Position numbers and translations under genes: made by a program. Positions 35,817 through 44,237 of a stretch of 64,000 nucleotides of DNA are shown here, one piece after another. The DNA comes from Alphaproteobacteria bacterium (GTDB lineage Bacteria > Pseudomonadota > Alphaproteobacteria > UBA9655): positions 28,766-92,765 of the forward strand of contig JAGVLE010000017.1 of the NCBI GenBank assembly GCA_020049895.1, read 5' to 3'. Below the pieces are notes generated by a model that searched no databases, was not told the origin of the DNA, and was given only the letters and a program-made list of their open reading frames with translations. The stretch's first letter is position 1; each line of letters opens with the position of its first letter.

Positions 35817-36788
35817 TTAACTACCAGAATGTGCGGGATCTGATTTTCTAGCCGCTGTTCTATAAAGATCACCCACGGTATCTATTGGCATTTCTATAAC
35901 AGTATCAGCCGCAGACTTACCTCGGGCACATTCTGGACCGAAAGCATCGCATATAATCTCTGTCATCTTATCCATAGGATGCACTTCAAAGATTTCTGTA
36001 GTGGGGTCAATTACCTTCGCAACTGCAGCAGTAAAGGCATGGAAGGCCAGCGAAACTCCTTTAGACCTGCCATTATCAAAATAAAAAGAATACAAAGTAC
36101 GCTCAATTCCTCTGTTATAAATTCTCTTTTTAGAAAGAGAACATCCCACCATCATAATAAGATCTTTGGTATCTTCGAAATAATTCTTAACTGTCTTGCT
36201 TGAGTTGTACTCTTTAAGAAAGGATCGAGGACCAGTTATTGGCTCTTTCGATATATAAGCAACGTAGTCTCCAACTTGGGTTGTCATCTGTCCGATTGCT
36301 GCCGCGCCTAGTGTAGCAGCATGTTTCGCTAATACATTCTTCTGAATATGCTGTATAAAACCTTCAAATTCTGTGAAGGTAAACCCATAGTTTAGGTCTT
36401 CATACCCATCAGGCCATTTTCCCTCCAAAGCACCTTTTGCAAAGGCTGCTCCAAGAGCTCCCCTTCCATTGTTGTTGGACATTTTCAGGGTACTATATTT
36501 AAAATTCTCTATATCCGCTTGATTTTCTGGTGTTATTTTCTGCATACTAAAATAGATCGTCTCGCCACTTCCTGCGATTCCGGCACCTGCATATACATCA
36601 TTCCCCAAGTCAACAACTCGCCCATAAGGAATATCTTGAGGAATAGAGGAGTCTAAAGTTTCTGAAGATCGTTTGATAGATTGAGTGCTTTTTCCCTCAT
36701 CACCTGATGATTCATCCATTGCAAAACCTGGCTGGGCTAAAACAAAAAGAGTACTTAGTGCTGCCAAAAGGGTTTTTCTAAATTCCAC
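35817..36788 (-). CDS. Secreted protein of unknown function (323 aa)
   Basis: The protein has a textbook signal peptide (residues 1-23, AQPGFA before MDES). An acidic Ser-rich stretch (24-48) and a large mature domain with few cysteines follow. I do not recognise the fold. Segments such as YAGAGIAGSGETIYFSM and ALGAAFAKGALEGKWPDG are distinctive, and CDAFGPECARGK near 290 contains the main Cys pair. It lies about 100 bases after atpG, where atpD would normally be, and may read through from the atp transcript. Confidence 0.6.
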   Translation of the reverse strand: MEFRKTLLAALSTLFVLAQPGFAMDESSGDEGKSTQSIKRSSETLDSSIPQDIPYGRVVDLGNDVYAGAGIAGSGETIYFSMQKITPENQADIENFKYSTLKMSNNNGRGALGAAFAKGALEGKWPDGYEDLNYGFTFTEFEGFIQHIQKNVLAKHAATLGAAAIGQMTTQVGDYVAYISKEPITGPRSFLKEYNSSKTVKNYFEDTKDLIMMVGCSLSKKRIYNRGIERTLYSFYFDNGRSKGVSLAFHAFTAAVAKVIDPTTEIFEVHPMDKMTEIICDAFGPECARGKSAADTVIEMPIDTVGDLYRTAARKSDPAHSGS

Positions 36789-36889
36789 AAACTACCTCAT
36801 TATAAGTTTTCAAACTGATTTTATACAATAACTTAATTGTTATTACATTAAAAATAAACATTGTAAAATTTTTATGACAATATAACAAG

Positions 36890-37759
36890 TTATAGGGCTT
36901 CAGCACCTGAGATGATCTCGATTAGCTCACGCGTAATACAGGCTTGGCGGGTACGATTATACGTTAACGTAAGGTCTCCAATCATATCCTCAGCGTTCCG
37001 GCTAGCGTTCTCCATAGCCGCCATACGAGCGCCCTCTTCACTAGCGGCATTTTCGGAAAGAGCATTGTACACTTGTACAACCACATTTTGATGGAGAAGA
37101 CGAGAGAGAAGCTCTCCTTCATTGGGTTCATATTCACACACCATCTGCGGACCTGCTGATGACTCTATTTTGAAAGGAATGATTTGATGTGCCTGAACTT
37201 CTTGCTTAAGAGCAGAGTGGAAGCGATTATAAATGAGAGTACAAAGATCAAATACGCCTTCCTCAAAAAGGCGAACAAGCGTTTGAGCAATAGGCTTTGC
37301 ATCCTTAAACGAAAGACGAGGGTACCCGAGCCCCACAACTGTCTCAATGATCAGGTCTTTATAGTCTTTCTCCATCGCTGTCTTTGCTTTGCGCCCTATA
37401 CAAAAAATCTTAACGGTTTCACCCCTATTTTGTGCTTCTCGAATAAGCTGTCGCGCATACTTGATAAGACTGGAATTAAAGGCTCCGCAAAGTCCCCGAT
37501 CAGAGGTTGCAAGTAGGATAAGGTGAATGTTTGTCCTCCCTGTTCCCGTGAGTAAGGGTTGAGGAGAGTCAAGGGCTGTCGTCCTTTGGGCAAGTCTATG
37601 AAGAATTTGATACATAAGAAGAGCATAAGGCCGCCCTGCTTCTAACTCCTCATGCGCACGCCGAAGCTTAGCCGCCGCCACCATTTTCATAGCCATGGTA
37701 ATTTTTTGCGTCGATTGAACAGACGTTTTGCGTGTGCGAAGGGTTTTAAGGGTGGTCAT
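36890..37759 (-). CDS. atpG: ATP synthase F1 gamma subunit
   Basis: The 289-residue protein shows the gamma-subunit N-terminus (LRTRKTSVQSTQKITMAMKM) and the C-terminal helix (NRTRQACITRELIEIISGAEAL), which together form the rotating coiled coil. DRGLCGAFNSSLIK near residue 87 is also diagnostic. The start ATG lies inside the last codons of the MazF-like toxin gene (14-base overlap), which separates it from atpA. atpD and atpC, which normally follow, are absent here. Confidence 0.97.
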   Translation of the reverse strand: MTTLKTLRTRKTSVQSTQKITMAMKMVAAAKLRRAHEELEAGRPYALLMYQILHRLAQRTTALDSPQPLLTGTGRTNIHLILLATSDRGLCGAFNSSLIKYARQLIREAQNRGETVKIFCIGRKAKTAMEKDYKDLIIETVVGLGYPRLSFKDAKPIAQTLVRLFEEGVFDLCTLIYNRFHSALKQEVQAHQIIPFKIESSAGPQMVCEYEPNEGELLSRLLHQNVVVQVYNALSENAASEEGARMAAMENASRNAEDMIGDLTLTYNRTRQACITRELIEIISGAEAL

Positions 37760-38096
37760 AGCTACATCCTAATTCAAGAACTTTCTTGAGCACTTGATTC
37801 ACCTGCTCTAGCTCTTTAACTGTTAATCTTCCGAGAGACTCTCCCCGAATTCGACTACTATCAATCGCTCTAATTTGGTCAAGCATCACTTTAGATTTTT
37901 TTCCAGCAACTTCAACGAAAACTTCAAAAGGATAAATTTTTGAGATTACTGAGGTCATAGGAGCAATAATAACACGTCGACCTTCTTTATTTTGGCTATT
38001 ATTAGAAAGAACGACACCTGGGCGTGTTTTTTTACTTTCTGTTCCTAGAGAAGGGTCTAAAGCGATCCAAAAGACATCACCCCGTTTAATATTCAT
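37746..38096 (-). CDS. mazF: MazF/PemK-family endoribonuclease toxin
   Basis: The 116-residue protein has the MazF/PemK core: IKRGDVFWIALDP at the N-terminus, KKTRPGVVLSNN near residue 23-34, and VIIAPMTS near 42-49, where conserved Arg and Thr residues serve RNA cleavage. It overlaps the antitoxin stop by 4 bases and the atpG start by 14 bases. MazF toxins cut mRNA at short motifs when the antitoxin is lost. Position inside the ATP synthase operon is striking. Confidence 0.9.
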   Translation of the reverse strand: MNIKRGDVFWIALDPSLGTESKKTRPGVVLSNNSQNKEGRRVIIAPMTSVISKIYPFEVFVEVAGKKSKVMLDQIRAIDSSRIRGESLGRLTVKELEQVNQVLKKVLELGCSYDHP

Positions 38097-38341
38097 TTCT
38101 TGGTGTTCTCAGGAGGAAACTCCCCCCAGCCTTCTAATTCGATGGCATCCCACTCCTTCAGTTCATCTTCCCTTTCTTTATCACAAGCAGCCTCTCGATA
38201 GGCTAAAGAAAAACTTTCGTTTTCATCGCGAAGCTTTTTATACACAGCCTCACTGACAAATTTGCTGATTTTTCCAGGAGCCGCTGTCTGCTTTAATTCC
38301 TGATAAAGTTCATCGCTTAAGGTAATACTTAAAGTCCGCAT
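38093..38341 (-). CDS. Ribbon-helix-helix antitoxin paired with MazF
   Basis: The 82-residue protein begins RTLSITLSDELYQELKQTA, a ribbon-helix-helix DNA-binding start. It continues with ISKFVSEAVYKKL and has an acidic C-terminus (DELKEWDAIELEGWGEFPP) fit to bind the toxin. The gene order antitoxin-toxin with a 4-base overlap is standard. It probably represses its own promoter in the 68 bases after atpA. It is not similar enough to E. coli MazE to use that name safely. Confidence 0.85.
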   Translation of the reverse strand: MRTLSITLSDELYQELKQTAAPGKISKFVSEAVYKKLRDENESFSLAYREAACDKEREDELKEWDAIELEGWGEFPPENTKK

Positions 38342-38359
38342 AATAACCCCCTCTTTATA

Positions 38360-38390
38360 TTGTTACAATATATCATGTAAATTGTTGCAA
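38360..38390 (-). promoter_or_regulatory. Candidate operator/promoter of the toxin-antitoxin pair
   Basis: Two near-palindromic 9-mers, TTGTTACAA (38360-38368) and TTGTTGCAA (38382-38390), lie 22 bases apart, two helical turns, just upstream of the antitoxin start. On the minus strand TTGCAA could serve as a -35 box. Spaced short palindromes suit a ribbon-helix-helix repressor. Inference from layout. Confidence 0.45.
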
Positions 38391-38409
38391 CGTCAATAAA
38401 AGGGCCAGA

Positions 38410-39939
38410 TCATACAAATACTTTAACGAACTCACTGAAGAATTCATTCAGTCTTTCTTCTGTATCGTGAGAGAGAATTTTTTCGTCATGAATGGTTTGC
38501 AAAAGATCCGGATGGTCCGTGCGAAGGGTATCCAGAGCTTGGGATTCAAAGCGCTCTATCTCTGAGAGAGGAATAGAATCCAAGTATCCTCTAACGCCTG
38601 CAAAAATGGTCACCACCTGGTCTTCTACTGATAGTGGCTCAAATTGAGGTTGTTTCAAGAGCTCCGTCAAGCGGCTACCTCTTTGAAGAAGTTTTTGAGT
38701 AGAGGCTTCCAAATCAGAAGAAAACTGAGCAAAAGCTGCCATTTCTCTGTACTGCGCTAACTCCAGCTTAATACTGCCTGCAACTTGTTTCATCGCTTTA
38801 ATCTGAGCCGCCGATCCAACCCGGCTAACGGAAAGACCGACATTGATAGCAGGTCGAATCCCTTTGTAAAACAAATCTGCTTCCAAAAAAATCTGGCCAT
38901 CCGTAATAGAAATCACGTTTGTGGGGATATAGGCAGAGACATCTCCTGCTTGAGTTTCAATAATGGGCAGAGCTGTGAGAGACCCCCCTCCTAGCTCTTC
39001 GTTCAATTTTGCCGCCCTCTCTAAAAGGCGCGAATGAAGGTAAAAGACATCCCCAGGGTAGGCTTCTCGGCCTGGAGGACGCCTAAGAAGAAGAGACATC
39101 TGTCGATAAGACACAGCATGCTTAGAAAGATCATCATAGACAATAAGAGCATGTCGAGAGTTATCCCGGAAATACTCGCCTATAGCACACCCCGTATAAG
39201 GCGCTAAAAATTGCATAGGAGCAGGCTCAGAGGCGGTTGCAGCAACAACAGTGCTATATGCCATAGCCCCTCGTTCTTCCAAAATATTCACAATTTGGGC
39301 CACTGTAGATCGCTTTTGACCAATAGCCACATAAATACAATAGAGCTTTTGGGCTTCATCAAGTCCCGCATTAGCAGCCCGTTGATTTAAAATGGTATCA
39401 ATGGCAATGGCCGTTTTTCCTGTTTGGCGATCCCCAATAATGAGCTCTCGTTGCCCCCGCCCAATAGGCACCAAGGCATCAATAGCCTTAATCCCTGTTT
39501 GCATAGGCTTGCTGACAGGCTGGCGTGCAATAATACCTGGCGCCTTAATGTCAACGCGCGCAAGGCTCACATTCTCAAGAGGACCCTTCCCATCAATAGG
39601 GTTTCCAAGCGCATCCACAACCCGGCCTAAGAGGCCTTGCCCCACAGGGACCTCCACAATATGGTCTGTTCGTTTAACCGTATCCCCTTCCCGGATTTCC
39701 TTGCTATCCCCAAAAATAACGATGCCCACGTTATCATTTTCCAGATTTAAGGCCATTCCCCGAATACCACAGGAAAACTCAACCATTTCACCAGATTGGA
39801 CGTGATCAAGACCCCAAGCCCGCGCAATACCGTCTCCAACAGAAATCACTTGGCCTATTTCATCCACATTGATTTTTTTATCAAAATTGGCAATTTGATC
39901 CTTTAGGATCGAGGAAATTTCTGTTGCACGTAATACCAT
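38410..39939 (-). CDS. atpA: ATP synthase F1 alpha subunit
   Basis: The 509-residue protein carries the P-loop [11 protein letters not shown] near residue 169, the alpha signature [17 protein letters not shown] near 365, and the conserved N-terminal [16 protein letters not shown]. It forms the catalytic hexamer with AtpD, which is not encoded nearby. It follows atpH by 3 bases. The following gene is an antitoxin, where atpG would be expected. Translation of atpG now depends on reading through or coupling from the toxin gene. Confidence 0.98.
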   Translation of the reverse strand: MVLRATEISSILKDQIANFDKKINVDEIGQVISVGDGIARAWGLDHVQSGEMVEFSCGIRGMALNLENDNVGIVIFGDSKEIREGDTVKRTDHIVEVPVGQGLLGRVVDALGNPIDGKGPLENVSLARVDIKAPGIIARQPVSKPMQTGIKAIDALVPIGRGQRELIIGDRQTGKTAIAIDTILNQRAANAGLDEAQKLYCIYVAIGQKRSTVAQIVNILEERGAMAYSTVVAATASEPAPMQFLAPYTGCAIGEYFRDNSRHALIVYDDLSKHAVSYRQMSLLLRRPPGREAYPGDVFYLHSRLLERAAKLNEELGGGSLTALPIIETQAGDVSAYIPTNVISITDGQIFLEADLFYKGIRPAINVGLSVSRVGSAAQIKAMKQVAGSIKLELAQYREMAAFAQFSSDLEASTQKLLQRGSRLTELLKQPQFEPLSVEDQVVTIFAGVRGYLDSIPLSEIERFESQALDTLRTDHPDLLQTIHDEKILSHDTEERLNEFFSEFVKVFV

Positions 39940-39942
39940 AAT

Positions 39943-40497
39943 CTAATCCTTTAACATATCTCGTAATTTATTCAGCCGTGTTTCAAGCGAGGCGTCAACC
40001 ATAAACGAACCAAGACGCAAGACAACCCCGCCTAAAAGAGCTTTATTAACTTGTGGTTGCAAAACAACTTCTTTGCCTAATCGTTTGGTAAGAGCTGCCT
40101 GAATCTTATTGAGAGCTTGAGTTGGCAAAGGGGCAGCAGTCTCCAGCGTTCCCTCCATAATGCCAATGGCGCCTTTGCAGCAAACTATATACTCCTCTAA
40201 CATTTCTGAGAGATGAGCAAGGCGATGATTGCGCCCAACGGTTGTTAGGAATTGAGAGGTAAGTTGATTTGTTTTTAAGGAAAGAGAAAGCTTTTTAATC
40301 ACTTCAAATTGTATCTCTGAAGAAACAACAGGGCTTGATACAAAGCTCCACGCACGTTGATCCTGATGAAGACACTTTAGCAACTGACGGACGTCCTTTA
40401 AAACTTGCTCCGAGAGATTGCGCTCACTCGCAAGTTCAAAGAGAACGGCTCCATATCGCTTTGCGATCTCGTTTTGTTTGTTTTCTCCTTGAGACAC
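39943..40497 (-). CDS. atpH: ATP synthase delta subunit (F1)
   Basis: The 184-residue protein follows the delta/OSCP pattern: IAKRYGAVLFELASE near the N-terminus and LGGVVLRLGSFMVDASLETRLNKLRDML at the C-terminus. It links F1 to the stator. It starts at a GTG three bases after the stop of the 17 kDa-type lipoprotein gene, so the lipoprotein appears to be the first gene of this atp transcript. atpA follows after 3 bases. Confidence 0.95.
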   Translation of the reverse strand: MSQGENKQNEIAKRYGAVLFELASERNLSEQVLKDVRQLLKCLHQDQRAWSFVSSPVVSSEIQFEVIKKLSLSLKTNQLTSQFLTTVGRNHRLAHLSEMLEEYIVCCKGAIGIMEGTLETAAPLPTQALNKIQAALTKRLGKEVVLQPQVNKALLGGVVLRLGSFMVDASLETRLNKLRDMLKD

Positions 40498-40500
40498 GGC

Positions 40501-40965
40501 TTAATTAATAATTTCCCATGTTCCATCAGGCTGACGGCACGCCTTACCATAAGCTTTTTGGGCTTGGGTTCCTATGTATATAGTTTGAGTGTATTCACGA
40601 CACTGCCTTCCTTGGGAACCTTTGTAAGTGCGCGTTGGCATAATTGTTCCTGAGTGACCAGAATCTGGGTTTTTCCATTCGGAAACCTGCCCTACTTTAC
40701 TGTTTTCAAGAGCTTGTTGCGCTGTATGCTCAGCATGTTCCCTGTCAGCTTTATCTAATTGGCCGCCAATGTAGGACCCTGCAAGCGCCCCTAAGACACC
40801 CCCAACAGCTGTAGCAACAACTTTTCCACTCCCTCCCCCAATGTTAGATGCAGCCCACGCACCAAGCGCGCCACCCCCAACAGCTCCAACCGTTTGTTTA
40901 GGGTTTTCGCATGCGGTTAAGCAAAAAGTCGTACATATGCCGATAGCAATCAATTTTGTTTTCAT
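40501..40965 (-). CDS. 17 kDa surface antigen-type lipoprotein (glycine zipper)
   Basis: The 154-residue protein has a lipoprotein signal with lipobox LTAC at residues 16-19. A glycine-zipper region follows (VGGGALGAWAASNIGGGSG, then VGGVLGALAGSYIGGQLD) across about residues 28-70. The C-terminal domain reads YKGSQGRQCREYTQTI ... QPDGTWEI. This matches the rickettsial 17 kDa antigen/SmpA-like outer membrane group. It would be acylated via Lnt. It is directly upstream of atpH with a 3-base gap, an unusual neighbour. Confidence 0.88.
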   Translation of the reverse strand: MKTKLIAIGICTTFCLTACENPKQTVGAVGGGALGAWAASNIGGGSGKVVATAVGGVLGALAGSYIGGQLDKADREHAEHTAQQALENSKVGQVSEWKNPDSGHSGTIMPTRTYKGSQGRQCREYTQTIYIGTQAQKAYGKACRQPDGTWEIIN

Positions 40966-41148
40966 GCTCTAGTCCTCACTAAAATGAATGTCTATAAAAA
41001 TACCTTTTAACCCACTCATTTTACCCTTAGTTGAAGCCATACGCAACTCAATTTGGACAAGGATGTAATTTCAATACAAATGAGCTGTGAGGCCTTCCAA
41101 GTGTCGACGTGGCCTGTGAGTATTATAACTTGGATAAAAACATAGTCT

Positions 41149-41553
41149 CTATTCTTGTTCAGAAGATGGTGCTGGTACCGACGTCGGCGGCATATCCCCA
41201 GCTAAACCCTCTGCCAACGGATCAAAGGCATCATCCAATACGCCACTACTCCCTGTACCTGCTCCACCACTTGGTACACCAGTTGGTGCACTACTTGATT
41301 CACTGCTCGGTGTATTAGTATTATCGTTATCAGATGCGTTATTAGATGATGTATTAGCGGCACCCAGTTCTAGAACTGCTGGATTAGCTGGATTATTTTC
41401 AAGCCCACCAGTAGACTCCCCCGCTGTTTCAGTAGCGCTATCAACAAAGTCTCCACCACTCCCCCGCTTCTCTGCCTCTACAGACGTACCAACAAGAAAT
41501 ATACCTGCAACAAAAAGTGTAAATGCTGTGATATTTTTTAATGTTGTTTTCAT
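41149..41553 (-). CDS. Secreted low-complexity Ser/Asn/Gly-rich protein (134 aa)
   Basis: After a signal peptide (residues 1-27, ending SVEA), the protein is composed almost entirely of Ser, Gly, Asn, Thr, Ala, Pro and acidic residues with no cysteine. The signal peptide, the motif LELGAANTSSNN and the upstream sequence ACACAAAGGA closely resemble those of the gene at 41629-42234, so the two are tandem paralogues. Such disordered exported proteins can be surface or secreted factors. Function unknown. Confidence 0.65.
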   Translation of the reverse strand: MKTTLKNITAFTLFVAGIFLVGTSVEAEKRGSGGDFVDSATETAGESTGGLENNPANPAVLELGAANTSSNNASDNDNTNTPSSESSSAPTGVPSGGAGTGSSGVLDDAFDPLAEGLAGDMPPTSVPAPSSEQE

Positions 41554-41628
41554 AGTTTCTTTTCTCCTTTGTGTTGTTCTTTCTTAACAAGAAAGTAATG
41601 TAAAATAGGCTCTAACCTTTAATAAAAA

Positions 41629-42234
41629 TTATATCTCTCGAATTCCACCATACCCGTCGAATTCCCCTTCTTCAACAAAATCCTCTCTAAATGGCCAGTC
41701 ATACCCCTCATCAAATTCCTCACTAAATTTATGATAATGATGTTTATGAGAAGAAGATTTCCCTCTAGCTTTTTCCTTGTGATTTCCACTAGGTTTTCCG
41801 GCTGAATCCTCACCAGCTTCCCCATTAGGGTCTCCGCCCGGTGCTCCTGTAGGGTCTCCAGGCGCTCCTCCAGGAGGCGCGCCTCCTCCGCCTCCTCCGC
41901 TAGCTCCTCCTCCCCCGCTAGATCCGCCAGACCCACTAGACCCGCTACTAGATCCTGCAGCACTTAATTCAGCCATTGACTCTGCGTTGCCAGAAGAAGC
42001 GCTGCTTCCGCTAGACCCGATACTAGATCCACTAGAGGATCCACTAGAGTTGGATGAACTAGATTCTGCCGCACCTAACTCAGCTATTGTAGTTGCACTA
42101 CCGGGAGCCCCACCGCTGCTTCCAGCTCCTGGAGTTGAACCAGCCCCCCTCATTGCACCTGCAGACGTAGCCATAAAAAATATTTCCGCAATAAAAATGA
42201 TGGAGGCTATGATGTTTTGAAATATTGTCTTCAT
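41629..42234 (-). CDS. Secreted low-complexity Gly/Ser-rich protein (201 aa)
   Basis: The protein has a signal peptide (residues 1-27, TSAGA) and a long Gly/Ser tract (28-145) with two internal repeats of an xxELxAAxSSS motif (AELGAAESSSSN and AELSAAGSSSG). A proline-glycine stretch, a histidine/lysine segment (SSSHKHHYHKF) and an acidic aromatic tail complete it. It pairs with the shorter paralogue downstream. The ribosome-binding site and leader (ACACAAAGGA) are shared with that paralogue. Repetitive DNA makes length variation likely. Confidence 0.65.
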   Translation of the reverse strand: MKTIFQNIIASIIFIAEIFFMATSAGAMRGAGSTPGAGSSGGAPGSATTIAELGAAESSSSNSSGSSSGSSIGSSGSSASSGNAESMAELSAAGSSSGSSGSGGSSGGGGASGGGGGGAPPGGAPGDPTGAPGGDPNGEAGEDSAGKPSGNHKEKARGKSSSHKHHYHKFSEEFDEGYDWPFREDFVEEGEFDGYGGIREI

Positions 42235-42361
42235 AATTATGTCGTTCCTTTGTGTTTCTTATTTTTTTCTTGTTAACAAAGAAAATCTCTAGCCATAATA
42301 TAAAAGAAAACTTTAAAATTGGTAAATTTAATAAACATATTTGGAAAACAAAGATACCTTC

Positions 42362-42613
42362 GAAGCCTCTGCAAAAGGTATCCTCCCCACACGTCATCCC
42401 GGAGTCTAGACTTTCTTCTCGAGCGAATGGAGAGTTAGAAAGGCTTAGCATCCAGAGGCCACGAGACATCCGTTTGTCGCTTCTGGGTCCCGGATAATAA
42501 GGAAATCTAACACTCTTGCTTCGCAATCGCTCGGATTTCCTAATTTCCGGGACGCCGGAAAGCGGGAAACCTTTTCTTATCTATTGTCCACAAACACCTT
42601 TTGCAGAGGCTTC
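42362..42613. mobile_element. 252-bp MITE-like element with perfect 18-bp terminal inverted repeats
   Basis: GAAGCCTCTGCAAAAGGT (42362-42379) is exactly complementary to ACCTTTTGCAGAGGCTTC (42596-42613). Inside, GTCCCGGA (42487-42494) with GGAAATC pairs with GATTTCC and TCCGGGAC (42546-42553) to form another long imperfect stem. No coding capacity is evident. No clear target duplication is seen. It lies upstream of ccmC in a 470-base gap. Confidence 0.65.
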
Positions 42614-42704
42614 CTTAATCTGCCCACAAGAGAAGTCTTAAAAACCTCATTGGCAAAGGATGAAGAGTTCGTTATATCTTTAACACTCACAAAGAGAGAT
42701 AGAC

Positions 42705-43472
42705 GTGCTTTATTCTTTTACAAAATCCCTTCAAACCGCTGTTTCCTTGAAAGGAGTGCGCATCCCCGTCATCTCTTGGCATAACCTTTTCCGGCCAGGG
42801 ATATTTCTGAAAGCAACCGAAAAACTTCTGCCCTTCAGTCTTCTCTTGACCGCGTTGTTTTTTATCAGTGGGCTTTATATAAGCCTTGTCGTTTCTCCCC
42901 CCGATTATCAACAGGGAGAGCTTGTACGTATCCTTTATGTTCACGTACCCGCCTCTTGGATGGCCCTTATGCTTTATGGCTTTATAGCAGCCATGAGTGT
43001 CCTTGTCTTTGTGTGGCGGTCTCCTTTGGCAGAAATTTTTGCGGTGAACGCTGCTCCCTTAGGCGCCCTCCTCACTCTCCTTAGTCTTGTCACCGGATCC
43101 CTTTGGGGAAAGCCAACTTGGGGCACGTTTTGGGTGTGGGACGCCAGACTTACTTCTGTATTAGTGCTTTTATTTACCTATGCAGGCTATGGATTTTTTT
43201 ACAAAGCTTGGGGTGCCAGACCTGCCTCCCTTTTTGCTCTCTTTGGAGCCTTTAACCTCCCTATTATCAAAGGCTCCGTGAATTGGTGGAACACCCTCCA
43301 TCAACCTGCAAGCGTGGCAAAGTTTTCAGCCCCTTCCCTACATTCTTCCATGCTTATTCCTCTTCTCTTGATGGCCGCTGCCTACTTCTTTTTTTCCACA
43401 AGCCTTGTCATTTTAAGGGTACAAACTACTTTAAGGAACTGCAAAACAAAGCGTGTTTTACGACAGGAGTAA
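42705..43472 (+). CDS. ccmC: Heme exporter protein CcmC
   Basis: The 255-residue membrane protein has six hydrophobic segments, the heme-handling WWD-type motif TWGTFWVWDARLTS near residue 145, and ILYVHVPASWMAL near 76 with its conserved histidine. A second histidine-bearing loop is WWNTLHQPASV near 197. CcmC loads heme onto CcmE, encoded at 1076-1501. The partner genes ccmA and ccmB are not in the window. It is followed by tpiA after 6 bases. Confidence 0.94.
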   Translation: MLYSFTKSLQTAVSLKGVRIPVISWHNLFRPGIFLKATEKLLPFSLLLTALFFISGLYISLVVSPPDYQQGELVRILYVHVPASWMALMLYGFIAAMSVLVFVWRSPLAEIFAVNAAPLGALLTLLSLVTGSLWGKPTWGTFWVWDARLTSVLVLLFTYAGYGFFYKAWGARPASLFALFGAFNLPIIKGSVNWWNTLHQPASVAKFSAPSLHSSMLIPLLLMAAAYFFFSTSLVILRVQTTLRNCKTKRVLRQE

Positions 43473-43478
43473 TCGGAT

Positions 43479-44237
43479 ATGGCACAGTATATTGTTGGTA
43501 ATTGGAAGATGAATGGGACAAAGGCAGAGGCAGAAGCCTTGGCATTCACGCTTGCGGCGAAGGCTAAAGACGTATCCGGCCCCCTTCCTCATGTGGTCTT
43601 ATGCCCTTCTTATCCTTACCTTGTCCCTGTTTTAAAAATTCTAGAAGGGTCTACGTTGGAAAGCGGTGCCCAGGATTGTTCTCCAGAAGCCAATGGCGCC
43701 TTTACAGGCGATGTGAGTGTCTCCCAACTGAGCAACATAGGCTGTACTTATGTCATTGTGGGACATAGCGAACGTCGTCACCATCATCTCGAACCCAATG
43801 CCCTTATTCGCCAAAAGGCCGAAGCTGTTATCCGGGGAAAACTAAAGCCGATTATATGCATAGGCGAAACTGAAGAAGAGTATAGGGCAGGAAAATGCTT
43901 TTCTGTTCTCTCTGAGAAGCTTGAAGCTTGTCTCCCTTCTTCTTGTGTCCATTCTGACATTTTAATTGCCTACGAGCCTGTATGGGCTATTGGGACGGGG
44001 CTTACGCCTAGTCTCGAAGAAGTTGAAAAAGTGATGAGTTTTTTGAAAGAACGCCTTCGTACCCATATCCCGGAGGGTGATCTCGTTCCTACTCTTTACG
44101 GAGGGTCTGTGAATGCAGCCAATGCCCGACTTTTTCTCACTCTTCCCTATGTAGATGGCCTTTTAGTAGGCGGAGCTAGTCTTCGCGCCGATGATTTTTG
44201 GCACATTATTATGGCCACCGAAAGACAAGAACCATGA
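43479..44237 (+). CDS. tpiA: Triosephosphate isomerase
   Basis: The 252-residue protein shows GNWKMNGT at the N-terminus, the catalytic histidine region VIVGHSERR near 94, and AYEPVWAIGTG near 165 with the catalytic glutamate. LYGGSVNAANA near 207 binds phosphate. It interconverts dihydroxyacetone phosphate and glyceraldehyde 3-phosphate. It follows ccmC closely, and its stop codon overlaps the next start (ATGA at 44234). Confidence 0.97.
   Translation: MAQYIVGNWKMNGTKAEAEALAFTLAAKAKDVSGPLPHVVLCPSYPYLVPVLKILEGSTLESGAQDCSPEANGAFTGDVSVSQLSNIGCTYVIVGHSERRHHHLEPNALIRQKAEAVIRGKLKPIICIGETEEEYRAGKCFSVLSEKLEACLPSSCVHSDILIAYEPVWAIGTGLTPSLEEVEKVMSFLKERLRTHIPEGDLVPTLYGGSVNAANARLFLTLPYVDGLLVGGASLRADDFWHIIMATERQEP

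Noticed and set aside
42098..42526. Minus-strand open frame of 142 codons upstream of the Gly/Ser-rich gene
   Set aside because: It runs through the 252-bp inverted-repeat element and overlaps the real gene in another frame, so it is a chance frame.
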